Source of the DNA: Bacteroides stercoris ATCC 43183
Lineage (GTDB): Bacteria; Bacteroidota; Bacteroidia; Bacteroidales; Bacteroidaceae
NCBI RefSeq assembly: GCF_025147325.1
Contig: NZ_CP102262.1
Span: forward strand, 2,232,001-2,296,000
DNA length: 64,000 nt
Direction of reading: 5' to 3'
Shown: piece after piece, positions 1 through 9,208 of the stretch
Numbering within the stretch: the stretch's first letter is position 1
Layout: each line of letters opens with the position of its first letter
Notes under the pieces: model-generated
What the model was told of the DNA's origin: nothing
Seen by the model: the letters and a program-made list of their open reading frames with translations, nothing else
The model's database searches: none
Made by a program: the position numbers and the translations under genes

Positions 1-345
1 TATTTGTTTTTAATGTATGGATATGTTCCAAGTGTAGTCTTAATTATACAAATTGTTATTACAGGTTTTACAGTCGGAGTTCGTGTCTTGTTTGTTAAAT
101 ATTACTTGCAATTCTCAATTCGTAACTATGTTAGGGAGGTGATATTTCCCATTGTGTTTGTAACAGCATTATCTTTACCTATAGCCTTATACATCTATGC
201 AGGAACAGGAGGATATTATAGATTGCTTTTATTTATATTATTTGTGCCTATTATGTGCTGTATAATATATGTTTGTGGAACGTGTAAAAGTGAAAAAGAA
301 ATGGTTATGCGAACAATACGAACTAAATTTCTAAAGAGAAAATAG
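1..345 (+). CDS. Polysaccharide flippase-like membrane protein, C-terminal fragment
   Basis: The reading frame is open from the first base, so the gene starts before the window and only about the last 115 residues are present. They hold three hydrophobic segments (around residues 5-30, 47-67 and 72-92) and a basic tail (KFLKRK). Inference: this is the end of a Wzx-type oligosaccharide-unit flippase of the inner membrane. The support is its position directly upstream of iron-sulfur and pyruvyl-transferase genes typical of Bacteroides surface-polysaccharide loci. The family call is weak because the diagnostic N-terminal helices are missing. Another multi-pass polysaccharide protein, such as a Wzy polymerase, is possible. 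Confidence 0.55.
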   Translation, partial: YLFLMYGYVPSVVLIIQIVITGFTVGVRVLFVKYYLQFSIRNYVREVIFPIVFVTALSLPIALYIYAGTGGYYRLLLFILFVPIMCCIIYVCGTCKSEKEMVMRTIRTKFLKRK

Positions 346-395
346 TAGTATTTTGTTGGTAAAAACGTTTGAAGAAATGATTAAAAATTATATTA

Positions 396-1559
396 ATGAA
401 TAATATTTCTCATATACATTCATGTTATGGTTGCGCTGTTTGTGCAATTGCTTGTCCTAAAAAGATAATTGACGTTCGTCTTAATTCTAATGGTTTCTAT
501 GAACCTTATATTACAGATGGAGCCAAATGTGTAAATTGTGGATTGTGCCTTGAAGTGTGTTCTTATAATCACTCAGAAATAGCTTTGAATGAACTTCCAA
601 AAGTTTCTTATGGAGCATGGAGTAAGGAAAAAAGTGTGCGGCATATATGTGCTAGTGGTGGCGTTGGATTCGAAATTGGGAGATATCTGATTGGCAAGGG
701 GTATAAAGCTATAGGGGTAAAATATGATGTTAAAAGAGCTAAAGCCGAACATTATGTCGCTTCTTCTGTAGATGAGTTTATTTTATCTATGGGGAGTAAG
801 TATATCCAAAGCTATACATTGTCAGGATTTAAGGAGATCAATAGAAAGGACAAATTTTTGGTTTCTGGAACTCCTTGTCAGATAGATTCGCTTCGCCGTT
901 ATATCAATAAAATGAAGTGTCAGGAAAATTTTGTGTTATTGGACTTTTTTTGTCACGGTGTGCCAAGTAAATTTGTTTGGGATAAATATATTAAGGAACA
1001 ACAGGATAAATTGGGAAATATAGATTTTGTATCCTGGAGAAACAAACAGAATGGATGGCATGATTCATGGGCGATGACTATTAGTCCATCAGATAGAGGA
1101 GAAGTTGTTGATTGGTATGATTCTTACAATTTATTAATAAAAGAGAAAAAAGGATGTGTTAATTCTCGATGGACCCAAGGAGATACCTTTTATAATATGT
1201 TTTTAGGTAATAACTGCTTGGGTAAAGCATGTTATAAATATTGTAAATTCAAATATGATCATTCATCTGCAGATATTCGTATTGGTGATATGTGGGGAGA
1301 GACTTATGCTAAAGAAGACAAAGGTGTAACCGCTTGCGTTGCATTTACTCAACAAGGAATGGATGTGTTGAATAATGTGAATTGTGAATTAGTTGAGTAT
1401 CCATTTGCAAGAGTAGCAGAAGGGCAAATAAAAACTAAGATAAAATATCCTATGGGATGGTCATTTGTTATTTTTTTTGCTAAATTACAATCCGTTTCAA
1501 TGAAACAATTGGTCTTTTTTAGTAGAATTATAGGGAAGTTTAATAAAATCTTTAAATAA
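396..1559 (+). CDS. F420H2 dehydrogenase beta-subunit-like iron-sulfur protein of a polysaccharide locus
   Basis: 387 residues. The N-terminus has two ferredoxin-type 4Fe-4S motifs: CYGCAVCAIACP (about residues 10-21) and CVNCGLCLEVC (about 45-55). A FrhB/FdhB-like domain follows, with SGTPCQIDSLRRY and FFCHGVPS. Proteins of this build are common in Bacteroides capsule and exopolysaccharide loci next to pyruvyl transferases. They probably handle electrons for sugar modification, but the exact substrate is not known from sequence. It lies 50 bp after the flippase fragment and 4 bp before the pyruvyl transferase, so the three are likely co-transcribed. The ATG at 396 places the first cysteine cluster close to the N-terminus, as is usual for the family. 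Confidence 0.85.
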   Translation: MNNISHIHSCYGCAVCAIACPKKIIDVRLNSNGFYEPYITDGAKCVNCGLCLEVCSYNHSEIALNELPKVSYGAWSKEKSVRHICASGGVGFEIGRYLIGKGYKAIGVKYDVKRAKAEHYVASSVDEFILSMGSKYIQSYTLSGFKEINRKDKFLVSGTPCQIDSLRRYINKMKCQENFVLLDFFCHGVPSKFVWDKYIKEQQDKLGNIDFVSWRNKQNGWHDSWAMTISPSDRGEVVDWYDSYNLLIKEKKGCVNSRWTQGDTFYNMFLGNNCLGKACYKYCKFKYDHSSADIRIGDMWGETYAKEDKGVTACVAFTQQGMDVLNNVNCELVEYPFARVAEGQIKTKIKYPMGWSFVIFFAKLQSVSMKQLVFFSRIIGKFNKIFK

Positions 1560-1563
1560 TAAT

Positions 1564-2667
1564 ATGCAACAAGCACTGATAGTAACTATTTTTACTGTAC
1601 CTAATTTTGGCAGTGTTCTACAAACATATGCTACGCAATGTGTTGTAGAACAGTTTGGATATAAGTGTCGGGTACTTAACTATGATCATAATAGAGGAGA
1701 ATGGGCTAAAGGACATGGAGTACCAGAAATGAGTTTTAAAAGTAAAGTAGGAAATTGGTTGGGCTTGAAAGCTAAACACCGTAAGGCGAAACTTTTGAAA
1801 AAATTTGTAAAAAGCCATATTCATCTTACCTCACCTTATGGTACTCTGAAAGATATGGAAGAAAATGAAGGTACTATGTATGATGTTTATATTATAGGAA
1901 GTGATCAAGTATGGAATACTAAATACACGAATTGTGACCCTACTTTTCTTTTGGAATTTGCTCATACGGATAAGAAGAAAATATCTATAGCATCTAGTTT
2001 TGCATGTAAATTATTAGATGGAAAATATATAGAAATATTTAGAAAAGAACTTTCTAAGTTTTCTGCTTTATCTGTAAGAGAAGCGCATGGTATAGAAATT
2101 TTGTCACAGTTAGGCTTGAGAAATTCACAATTAGTTTTAGATCCAACGTTGTTGCTTAGTGCTAATCAGTGGGATGTTCTACGTAAGAAATCTTTGAAAT
2201 CAGAAAAATATATACTATTATATTTACTAAGATATGCTTTCGAACCGTGTCCGTATATATATGATGTGTTAAAATATTATCAAGATAAGTTGCAGTGTAA
2301 AATTATAGCATTGGAGGGATACGAAGGTCACGATCCATATGTAAAGAATTTGAAGATTGAAGATGCAACAGAATCTACTATATCGGAATTTCTTGATTAT
2401 TTTGCCCAAGCATCTTTGGTTGTGACTTCTTCCTTTCATGGTACTGCTTTTGCATTAAATTACGGTGTTCCTTTATTGTCAATAACTCCGACTAATGGTG
2501 ATGATAGACAAAGTAGCTTGTTGGAGCAAGTTAAATTGAATCAGTGTAGATTGAGAGTAAATGAAGAAATTACTCATGCTAATCCTTTTTATGATAAAGA
2601 ACAAGAACAAATAAATTTGGGAAAATTGCGAAAAGAATCTCTTGATTGGATAGAAGCAAATCTTTGA
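1564..2667 (+). CDS. Polysaccharide pyruvyl transferase family protein
   Basis: 367 residues with the features of the PS_pyruv_trans family: an N-terminal segment with NFGSVLQTYA, GSDQVWN in the middle, and a C-terminal glycosyltransferase-like region with VVTSSFHGTAFALNYGVPLL. Family members transfer a pyruvyl group from phosphoenolpyruvate to a sugar of a surface polysaccharide, giving acidic ketals. The gene starts 4 bp after the iron-sulfur gene, which indicates an operon. A hairpin followed by T residues lies about 110 bp downstream, so this is probably the last gene of the polysaccharide transcript. The precise sugar acceptor cannot be inferred. Confidence 0.88.
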   Translation: MQQALIVTIFTVPNFGSVLQTYATQCVVEQFGYKCRVLNYDHNRGEWAKGHGVPEMSFKSKVGNWLGLKAKHRKAKLLKKFVKSHIHLTSPYGTLKDMEENEGTMYDVYIIGSDQVWNTKYTNCDPTFLLEFAHTDKKKISIASSFACKLLDGKYIEIFRKELSKFSALSVREAHGIEILSQLGLRNSQLVLDPTLLLSANQWDVLRKKSLKSEKYILLYLLRYAFEPCPYIYDVLKYYQDKLQCKIIALEGYEGHDPYVKNLKIEDATESTISEFLDYFAQASLVVTSSFHGTAFALNYGVPLLSITPTNGDDRQSSLLEQVKLNQCRLRVNEEITHANPFYDKEQEQINLGKLRKESLDWIEANL

Positions 2668-2775
2668 TAGAATCTCTTGGGAGACTTCATAAAGATAGAA
2701 TTTTCGCATTGTAATGATGATTATAATATGTTCAAAGAAAAGAAAATGCATGCATATTTATTTGTTAGTTAAGGT

Positions 2776-2811
2776 AAAAGCGTGATGGTAATAATCTGTC
2801 ATGCTTTTTTA
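2776..2811 (+). terminator. Rho-independent terminator after the pyruvyl transferase gene
   Basis: Arms at 2776-2786 and 2798-2808 pair over 11 positions (two as G-U) around an 11-nt loop. The right arm runs straight into six T residues. It sits about 110 bp after the pyruvyl transferase stop and before the beta-helix gene. Confidence 0.7.
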
Positions 2812-2868
2812 TTTTAAGTCAAAAATGATGATTACAAGTATACAATATATTTGCTGAAATTTTTTAAT

Positions 2869-5400
2869 ATGAAACAGTATAATACAAATTATAGAATCTC
2901 ATTAGCTTATGTGCTAAACACAATGCTTTGCTTTATCTTCATATTCCCTATGAGGATGAACGGCGGAACTCTATTGGGTGAGTTATCGTTAAGTAATGAT
3001 TTTTTGTCGGTTGGAGATATTAATGTGTCCGTCTTGTGTCCTAAAGGTGGTATTAATGGTAGTAACAAGTACACTTTAAATATGGCTATAACAAAAATTC
3101 CTAGTGAACTAAGAAAAAAGGATGTACGCTGTTCTTTTATTAATGCTTCAGGTAGTTTAGAAACATGGGTTTTTAATGGAGGTACATGGAGTGATGTAAA
3201 AGTTTGGAGAAAAGAAGAGATGTCAAGTACTTTTTCATTAGGTATTAATTCGGAAACTTTAATAGGAACGATTAAACGTTGCATAGCAGAGTCAAATATA
3301 GGTAAAACAGTTAGTACCGCTGATGAAGAAGATATTACAAGTGTTGATAATGGAAACGGAATACGAGTCTTAAAACGAGCTGACCGTAAATATAACCCTC
3401 TTGATTTTAGTGGAAAGGGATATAAAATTTTAAGGAAACATATTGTATTGGGGAAAAATGTATTAACACAAGCTATGATGAATGAGCCTAATACAACATA
3501 TGTTATTCAGTATGACTATGATTTGGATGGTGGGGAATTAATTGTTCCACAAGGGAGTACACTTCAGTTTGAAGGCGGAAGTGTACAAAATGGCTGTATA
3601 AAAGGTTGTAATACTAATATACGAGCCGGATTATATCAGATATTTAAATCAATATCATTTAAAGGAGATTTTTCAAATCATTTTTATGTAGAATGGATGG
3701 GGGCTATTGGAGATGGAAATTTTGATAATGCACCAATCTTTAATGTTTGTTTTAATTCTAATATTTTGAACTGGGAGGGGAATGGAAGATGTTATTATTT
3801 AGCTTCTCCTGTTATGATAAAGACATTAAATCAAACTATTAAGTTGAGTAATGTAGAAACTAACGGAAACTATGATGCTTTTGTTATAACTAAACATTGG
3901 ATACAATTGGACATACATTCTTTACGAAATAGAAATAAAATAGCATTAGGAAATGCTTCCGCTATTAAATTGAGTAATAATGTATATAATGCCACATTTA
4001 ATATATTTAAAATATCAAACTTTAATAAAGGTATCAATTTGTATCCGCGAGTAAAATTTGATGCTGGAGATCCTGAAAATGCTACATACTCTGGTATACA
4101 ATATTGTGTGTTTACGTGGCAACATATAGAACAATGCGATGATTGTATCGTATTTGATGTGAATGGAGCAGATGAAGGCAAGGGATTATGGATTAATGAA
4201 AATCAGTTTAATGGAGGCCGATTATCTGGCAAAAATGGCATCATGCAATATGGACGCGGAAATAAATTTGATGCTATTAATGGAAATGTGTTTAATAGTA
4301 TTGGTTTTGAAGATATTGATTGTCCTATTAAGTCTTTGTACAAATGGTCTGTAGATAGATTTAATTATATAAGGATGTCCGAATCAATAAGAAATTCAAC
4401 TTATATAGAAATGGATAATTGTACAAACGTTCTAATAGATTTAAAGTCATATGTTGAAGCATCTAAATTCAAAATCAAAGATTGTAATACAACAGAAATA
4501 AGAAGTATGTATAGTGTATATCAGTATAATCAAAAATCTTATGATGTAAAGAAACAATATAGTAATTATCAGCAGCAGAATAAATCATTTTTATGGTATT
4601 ATGATCATAATAGTAAGGGAGCGGTTAATAAACGACTTCAAAAGAGCATTTCTGAAATTTGGACAGAAGGATCTTCCAGTCCAGATGGAACAATTAATTG
4701 TAGTAAGATAATAAATCTTAGTGTATTTTTGGATGAGTTTATTTTGCAATTAGATAAACGAGCTATTAGCATAGCACCCTATTTGGAAATTTATCTAAGT
4801 GGAGGTTGTAGATCCTTTATTGTGGAAGATGCTAAAGGAAACGTAATATATTCTACTCATAGACCTAAGAAAAAGATTCAAATTAGTTTTAATAATGAGC
4901 TTACACCTATGATTTTTGATGAAGATTTGAATCATTCATTTGTTCATAAAAAAGCTTATTTTAATTCTGCAAATATGTCTGATTTAGAGAAAGATATAAC
5001 AGATGTTGATTTCTTTACATTTGGAACTTCTGGTTCCAAACCTTCTGTTATAACTTACTCTAAAAAAGTATTATATAGTAATTTTAAACTAATATCTATG
5101 TATGAGGGTAGATGTATTTTAAAGAATGAGCAGAATGAAACATACCCGATTGATGAGCCTGGCATCTATCTTTTAACTATATCTAGTGATGATGCTTTGG
5201 AAGTTACCAAATTATCTAAGGTAGAGGCTGTGAATACTAAATGTGTTGGTTCTTTTCAAGAGAAGCCTTTAAACTCTGCAATTGGTTTTTCTTATTTTTG
5301 TACTGACAGAAAGACTACAGAAAGTAGTACAACAGGCATTATGATTTATCACAAAGGAAACAATATTTGGGTAGATGCGTTAGGGCGAGAGATTAAGTAA
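2869..5400 (+). CDS. Secreted right-handed beta-helix (pectate-lyase-like fold) protein
   Basis: 843 residues from the ATG at 2869. A TTG 18 bp upstream keeps the frame open, but the ATG gives a better signal sequence (hydrophobic stretch YVLNTMLCFIFIFP). Around residues 190-250 is a block typical of a Bacteroidales family: GKNVLTQAMMNEPNTTY, then DLDGGELIVPQGSTLQFEGG. In such proteins this precedes a pectate-lyase-superfamily beta-helix. The middle is rich in short N/G/I/V repeats (FNSIGFEDIDCPI and similar), as expected for helix rungs. No catalytic residues can be assigned. The gene follows a terminator and is followed by one, so it looks like its own transcript at the edge of a polysaccharide locus. 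It might bind or cleave glycan. Phage-tailspike-like proteins share the fold. Confidence 0.7.
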   Translation: MKQYNTNYRISLAYVLNTMLCFIFIFPMRMNGGTLLGELSLSNDFLSVGDINVSVLCPKGGINGSNKYTLNMAITKIPSELRKKDVRCSFINASGSLETWVFNGGTWSDVKVWRKEEMSSTFSLGINSETLIGTIKRCIAESNIGKTVSTADEEDITSVDNGNGIRVLKRADRKYNPLDFSGKGYKILRKHIVLGKNVLTQAMMNEPNTTYVIQYDYDLDGGELIVPQGSTLQFEGGSVQNGCIKGCNTNIRAGLYQIFKSISFKGDFSNHFYVEWMGAIGDGNFDNAPIFNVCFNSNILNWEGNGRCYYLASPVMIKTLNQTIKLSNVETNGNYDAFVITKHWIQLDIHSLRNRNKIALGNASAIKLSNNVYNATFNIFKISNFNKGINLYPRVKFDAGDPENATYSGIQYCVFTWQHIEQCDDCIVFDVNGADEGKGLWINENQFNGGRLSGKNGIMQYGRGNKFDAINGNVFNSIGFEDIDCPIKSLYKWSVDRFNYIRMSESIRNSTYIEMDNCTNVLIDLKSYVEASKFKIKDCNTTEIRSMYSVYQYNQKSYDVKKQYSNYQQQNKSFLWYYDHNSKGAVNKRLQKSISEIWTEGSSSPDGTINCSKIINLSVFLDEFILQLDKRAISIAPYLEIYLSGGCRSFIVEDAKGNVIYSTHRPKKKIQISFNNELTPMIFDEDLNHSFVHKKAYFNSANMSDLEKDITDVDFFTFGTSGSKPSVITYSKKVLYSNFKLISMYEGRCILKNEQNETYPIDEPGIYLLTISSDDALEVTKLSKVEAVNTKCVGSFQEKPLNSAIGFSYFCTDRKTTESSTTGIMIYHKGNNIWVDALGREIK

Positions 5401-5500
5401 GGGTGTTGGTATCGGTCAAATAAATAGTAGTATTGAAATTATAAACTGTTCTGCTTTGTAAGCATCTGATAAAGTACACATTGTCTTTTTCATAAATAGA

Positions 5501-5548
5501 AAACTCGATATCAACTTTAACATTGTGTTAATATCGAGTTTTTTTTCT
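5501..5548 (+). terminator. Terminator after the beta-helix gene
   Basis: Eleven-base arms 5501-5511 and 5531-5541 (AAACTCGATAT and its complement) flank a 19-nt loop. The right arm is continuous with a run of T residues. It lies about 100 bp after the stop codon at 5400. Confidence 0.75.
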
Positions 5549-5561
5549 TCAATATAAATAT

Positions 5562-5797
5562 TTAAACTCCACTTGTATTCGTATTAGACTTCTCCAACTT
5601 CCAAACATCAGGAAGAAGTTCATGAACATTTTTCCCGGAGTCCTTTTCCAGATAATATGGAAGTTTGGCTATGATATCATTCAGCCATTCCCTTGGGTTA
5701 CTTTTGCTTTACAGGTAGCTAATAGTGAGCATAGGATTGTTGTATTTTCAGCAGCCTTATGCTTATGTAATTTTAATCTATCAGCTTCATGTGCCAT
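5562..5797 (-). pseudogene. IS66-family transposase remnant (C-terminal end)
   Basis: Reading the minus strand from 5797 gives a segment ending ENTTILCSLLATCKA. After a one-base frame change it continues as NPREWLNDIIAKLPYY and ends ELLPDVWKLEKSNTNTSGV followed by a stop at 5562. The LLATCKA...NPREWLNDI...LLPDVW pattern is that of the C-terminal domain of IS66-type transposases. The frame break, with a stop codon between the two segments, and the absence of the rest of the element show it is dead. It occupies most of the gene-free stretch 5401-5962. Confidence 0.75.
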
Positions 5798-5829
5798 CTT
5801 ACTTTTTAGAGACATTTACTGAATGTTTC

Positions 5830-5907
5830 TTTTTAGGCACGGAATACACGGATTTCACGGAAAAAATAAAGAAAATCCGCGTTTTCCGTGTATTCCGTGC
5901 CTAAAAA
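5830..5907. repeat. Palindromic intergenic repeat, copy 1
   Basis: A 22-bp perfect inverted repeat (5830-5851 and 5886-5907, core AGGCACGGAATACACGG) surrounds a 34-nt loop that itself contains CACGG motifs. The outer ends are T-rich and A-rich, so it can act as a terminator in both directions. It lies just downstream of the minus-strand AsmA gene. A second, related copy is at 11565-11661. Confidence 0.8.
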
Positions 5908-5962
5908 AATCATCAAGCGTCTTTCTGCATCCCCTCTTTGTCTTTGGCGATTCGCTGAAAAT

Positions 5963-8920
5963 TTACCTTTTCATAATCTTTTTGAAATCCTCGGCAATCT
6001 GCTGCCCCATATTGACTATCGCGCTATCGACTTTATGTACCTCTGCCGGTGTGACCGCATCTTTGTAGCGAGCCTTGCCGAGCTTGAACTTCATATCGTC
6101 CAGAGTTCCGGATATATTCAGGCCCAGTTTGAACGGAATGGGGGATTTCAGGATGGAGATGTGATAGTCGAACTTCATATCCAGCCCTTGTGTGCCGCCT
6201 ACCGCCGCTCTGTAACGGTCCATTGATATTTCGAACGGATAGACGGTTACATTTCCGTCTTTGATGCCGATGTTTACGGATATGCTGTCTATCATGTTTC
6301 TTTTCTTGTTTTTGAAGAAGAATTTTTTGGAGATTTCGGCGAAAGTCTCACCGTCCATCAGGACAAGGCTGTCTCCCTTGACATGAATGGCCGACCGCAT
6401 GGTGGGGATTTTGATGTTCAGGGCGGAGTCCAGGGAAGCGGCGGCAGCCACATTGAAATCGACCGTTCCTTCGAATGAGCGCAGCATGGGGACAATCGTG
6501 TCCAGGGAAGGGGCGAAGTCTACCAGCTTCCCAATGTTGATGTTGTGTAGCCGGAAGTCGAAACCGGCAAATCCCTCTTCCGGAGATTTTGCCTGATAGA
6601 CGAGGGTGGTGTTCATGTCGGAACCCATGCCTTTCATGCTGAGCTGTTTCAGGTAGACGGACTGGTTGCGGATGTCTACAGCTCCGCGGACATCGTTGAA
6701 TGTGACTTTCTCGTAAAAGATTTTCCTGAAATCGGTCTGCAGTTCAAAATCCAGGTTCTTGGGGATGACGAACAGCTTTACTTCGGTGGAGACCGTATCG
6801 CTTTCCGCAGCTAGTGTATCCGACGGGAGCGATATCGACCGTATCAACTGGTTGCAGTCCAACTGTTCGGACGATAGGTCCAATTTGGCGCGCAAAAGCT
6901 TGTGATGCCGCATGGCGCCGTACAGGTCGTGAATTGAACCGGTAGCGGTGATATCGGATTTGCCGATGCGCATGGTGGCATTGCGCAGGGTGATGACGCG
7001 GTCGTTTACCGTGACGGAAGTTTTCTGCACCTGTATGGGAAGTGCACATTCCGGGGTGCGGAACGCCATGCGGTGGAAACCGATGATGCCTTTGGGTGTC
7101 CACAGCGAATCGCGTACTTTTTCGGCTGTTATTCCGATGCCTGCTTTGTCCATTCCCAGGCGGGTGTCGCCCATGCGGCAGAACAGTGTGTCCACTTCCA
7201 GTGTAAGCCCTATCTGCGGATTGGCAGGGTTGTGCTCTCCGGGTTGCAGCTTGAGGCGGGCGGATGATTTTCCGCAAAAGAGGTCGAGCGAATCCGCCAG
7301 GGATACTCTCAACTTGTTCATCTCTATCTTGCATTTCGTCTTGGCAGGGCGCAGCGTGTCTTGGGAAGGATAGGTGCTGATTGCCGCCGTAAAGCTTTCC
7401 GTGGCTGAGTTCAGGGCAGGTGAGCGGAGCGTCATATCCTTGATTTCAACACGCCCTCCGAGCCATTCGTTGCCGGCAAAGTCCAGCGTAGCGTTGCTTG
7501 TGAACTCGAAATTCTTTTGGGTATGGCGTAGCACGAGTTTGTCCGTTCTGATTTTGCCTTGCATCTTTACCCGTCCCCAATCCTGTTTCTTGAGGGTGGA
7601 CAGGCGGCAACGCAGTTTCAGGTCGGCATTCATCTTTCCATCCATGCCGATGCCTTCCTGAAGAGGGAAAATCTGCGCCAGCGTATTCAGGTCGACGGTG
7701 GAGCGGGTATGAAAGGTGATGTCCGGGTCGGTGAGCAGGTTGTCCACTTTCATATCGGCCAATATGTCGGTGTCGGCGCCTTTGAACTGGAAGATTTTCA
7801 GGTTCAGGCAAGAGGGGGTGTTCCGCATGAGGTCTATCCGGGCGGAAAAGTCGGCGTTTACCTTGTCTATGCCGTAAGGCAGTCCGGCGTATCTGGCGAA
7901 AGCGTCTTTTATCCTGATGTCCAGCGTGGCAAGGGGCATCTTCTGCTTGCCGTACATGCCTTTCAGCGTGCCGATGAAACTTACTTCTCCTCCTGCCGAT
8001 ACTTCTGCCTTTTTCAGGATGCTCTCCGGAATCATGTGCAGTACGGTTTCCAGCGAGGGGGTGTGCAGTCCGTATTGCAAATCGACGTCGAGCGCTTTGG
8101 CTGCGGTGTCGCGGCGCACGGTTCCTTTTACTCCCAATTTCGTACCGTTGATGTCAATCATGGCATCGTGCAGGAGCAGGGAGTGTCGGGCGGTATTCAG
8201 TTCAAGGTCGGTGCGCAGGTGGGTGGCGATGCGGTTTGCCAACAACTGCCCGTCTTGCCAGAAGAGAAGGTTCTTGTTGCGGAAATCTACTGCCAGCATG
8301 GAATGGCCTTTCTTCATATTGGCTTTCAGGGTAAGGTCTGTGTCCCATAGGTTGGCGAAAATGCGTGTGTCGCGGTCGTCCATGGTTACCGTGGCGTGCT
8401 GGATGGAAATTTGCCGGATGTCGAGCTCGTCGATGTTCATGGCGTCTCCGGCAGGTGAAGAGACGGACTGTACCGTATCCGGAACGGTGATGTCCCAGTT
8501 GGCAATGCCGTCTTTGTTTTTATAGGCGTAGATATCGGCATGTTCCAGCGCCAGGCGGTGGATGCTGATTTTCTGTTGCCGCAGGTAGTCCATGGGGTTG
8601 ACCACCGCTACCGCCTTTTTGAATGATATCAGGGTGTCGGTCCGTTGCCACAACGTGTCGCGGATGGCTTTGGAAACCAGGGTTCCGTCGGTCAGTTGCA
8701 CTCCGAAGCGGGGGAATGTTGAGAAAAAGGTAAGCTCCACGCTTTTCATGTCCAGCTTGGCGTTCAGGTTGCGGTTGGCGGCTTCCAATACTATGGGAGT
8801 CAGCTTCTCGGAAGTGAATATGAAGTTCAGGACTACGGCAATCAATATGCCTGCAACGGCTGTGAGTGCTCCCAGTATGATACCGGACAGTTTGAGTATT
8901 TTCTTGGTTTGACTTTTCAT
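5963..8920 (-). CDS. AsmA-family protein
   Basis: 985 residues from the ATG at 8920; an upstream in-frame TTG at 8950 is less likely. One N-terminal membrane segment (about residues 9-34, ILKLSGIILGALTAVAGILI) anchors a very long, beta-rich periplasmic part. The AsmA/DUF748-like features are the N-terminal LNFIFTSEKLTPIVLEAANRN and a C-terminal AsmA_2-like end with IPFKLGLNISGTLDDMKFKLG. AsmA-like proteins of the inner membrane or periplasm are linked to outer-membrane biogenesis and lipid transport; the exact role in Bacteroides is inferred only by family. It is a single-gene unit, ending next to a palindromic repeat. The long antisense frames across it are GC-rich shadows. Confidence 0.85.
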   Translation of the reverse strand: MKSQTKKILKLSGIILGALTAVAGILIAVVLNFIFTSEKLTPIVLEAANRNLNAKLDMKSVELTFFSTFPRFGVQLTDGTLVSKAIRDTLWQRTDTLISFKKAVAVVNPMDYLRQQKISIHRLALEHADIYAYKNKDGIANWDITVPDTVQSVSSPAGDAMNIDELDIRQISIQHATVTMDDRDTRIFANLWDTDLTLKANMKKGHSMLAVDFRNKNLLFWQDGQLLANRIATHLRTDLELNTARHSLLLHDAMIDINGTKLGVKGTVRRDTAAKALDVDLQYGLHTPSLETVLHMIPESILKKAEVSAGGEVSFIGTLKGMYGKQKMPLATLDIRIKDAFARYAGLPYGIDKVNADFSARIDLMRNTPSCLNLKIFQFKGADTDILADMKVDNLLTDPDITFHTRSTVDLNTLAQIFPLQEGIGMDGKMNADLKLRCRLSTLKKQDWGRVKMQGKIRTDKLVLRHTQKNFEFTSNATLDFAGNEWLGGRVEIKDMTLRSPALNSATESFTAAISTYPSQDTLRPAKTKCKIEMNKLRVSLADSLDLFCGKSSARLKLQPGEHNPANPQIGLTLEVDTLFCRMGDTRLGMDKAGIGITAEKVRDSLWTPKGIIGFHRMAFRTPECALPIQVQKTSVTVNDRVITLRNATMRIGKSDITATGSIHDLYGAMRHHKLLRAKLDLSSEQLDCNQLIRSISLPSDTLAAESDTVSTEVKLFVIPKNLDFELQTDFRKIFYEKVTFNDVRGAVDIRNQSVYLKQLSMKGMGSDMNTTLVYQAKSPEEGFAGFDFRLHNINIGKLVDFAPSLDTIVPMLRSFEGTVDFNVAAAASLDSALNIKIPTMRSAIHVKGDSLVLMDGETFAEISKKFFFKNKKRNMIDSISVNIGIKDGNVTVYPFEISMDRYRAAVGGTQGLDMKFDYHISILKSPIPFKLGLNISGTLDDMKFKLGKARYKDAVTPAEVHKVDSAIVNMGQQIAEDFKKIMKR

Positions 8921-9121
8921 TTTGTAATTCGTTCTGTAAATATTGGACAAGGAGTGATTTCCTTTCCTTAATCATGTGCAAAGTTATAACTGTAATTTGA
9001 TAAAGCCGTAAGCCGGTATTGTTAAAAAATGATTAAAGGAATTTATGAATGATTTTTCCGCTATAATGAATAATTGAGTTCTTTTTTTATGTTAAAGCAT
9101 GAATAAATGCTGCTTAAATTT

Positions 9122-9129
9122 TATATTTG
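9122..9129 (+). promoter_or_regulatory. Bacteroides -7 box upstream of the aquaporin gene
   Basis: TATATTTG fits the TAnnTTTG consensus, 80 bp before the aquaporin start. No clear TTTG -33 box is seen at the right distance, so this is a moderate call. Confidence 0.5.
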
Positions 9130-9208
9130 CACCGTTGGTATCCGGTTATGTTGCCTTATATATAAGGTATATCGGGATGCCTTAAGTTTAATCTAATAAA
9201 TTGATGTT

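Noticed and set aside
5622..5822. 66-codon plus-strand frame
   Set aside because: It lies antisense to the IS66 transposase remnant and has no family resemblance.
7559..8350. 263-codon plus-strand frame inside the AsmA gene
   Set aside because: Shadow of the GC-rich minus-strand AsmA gene; no ribosome binding site or domain.
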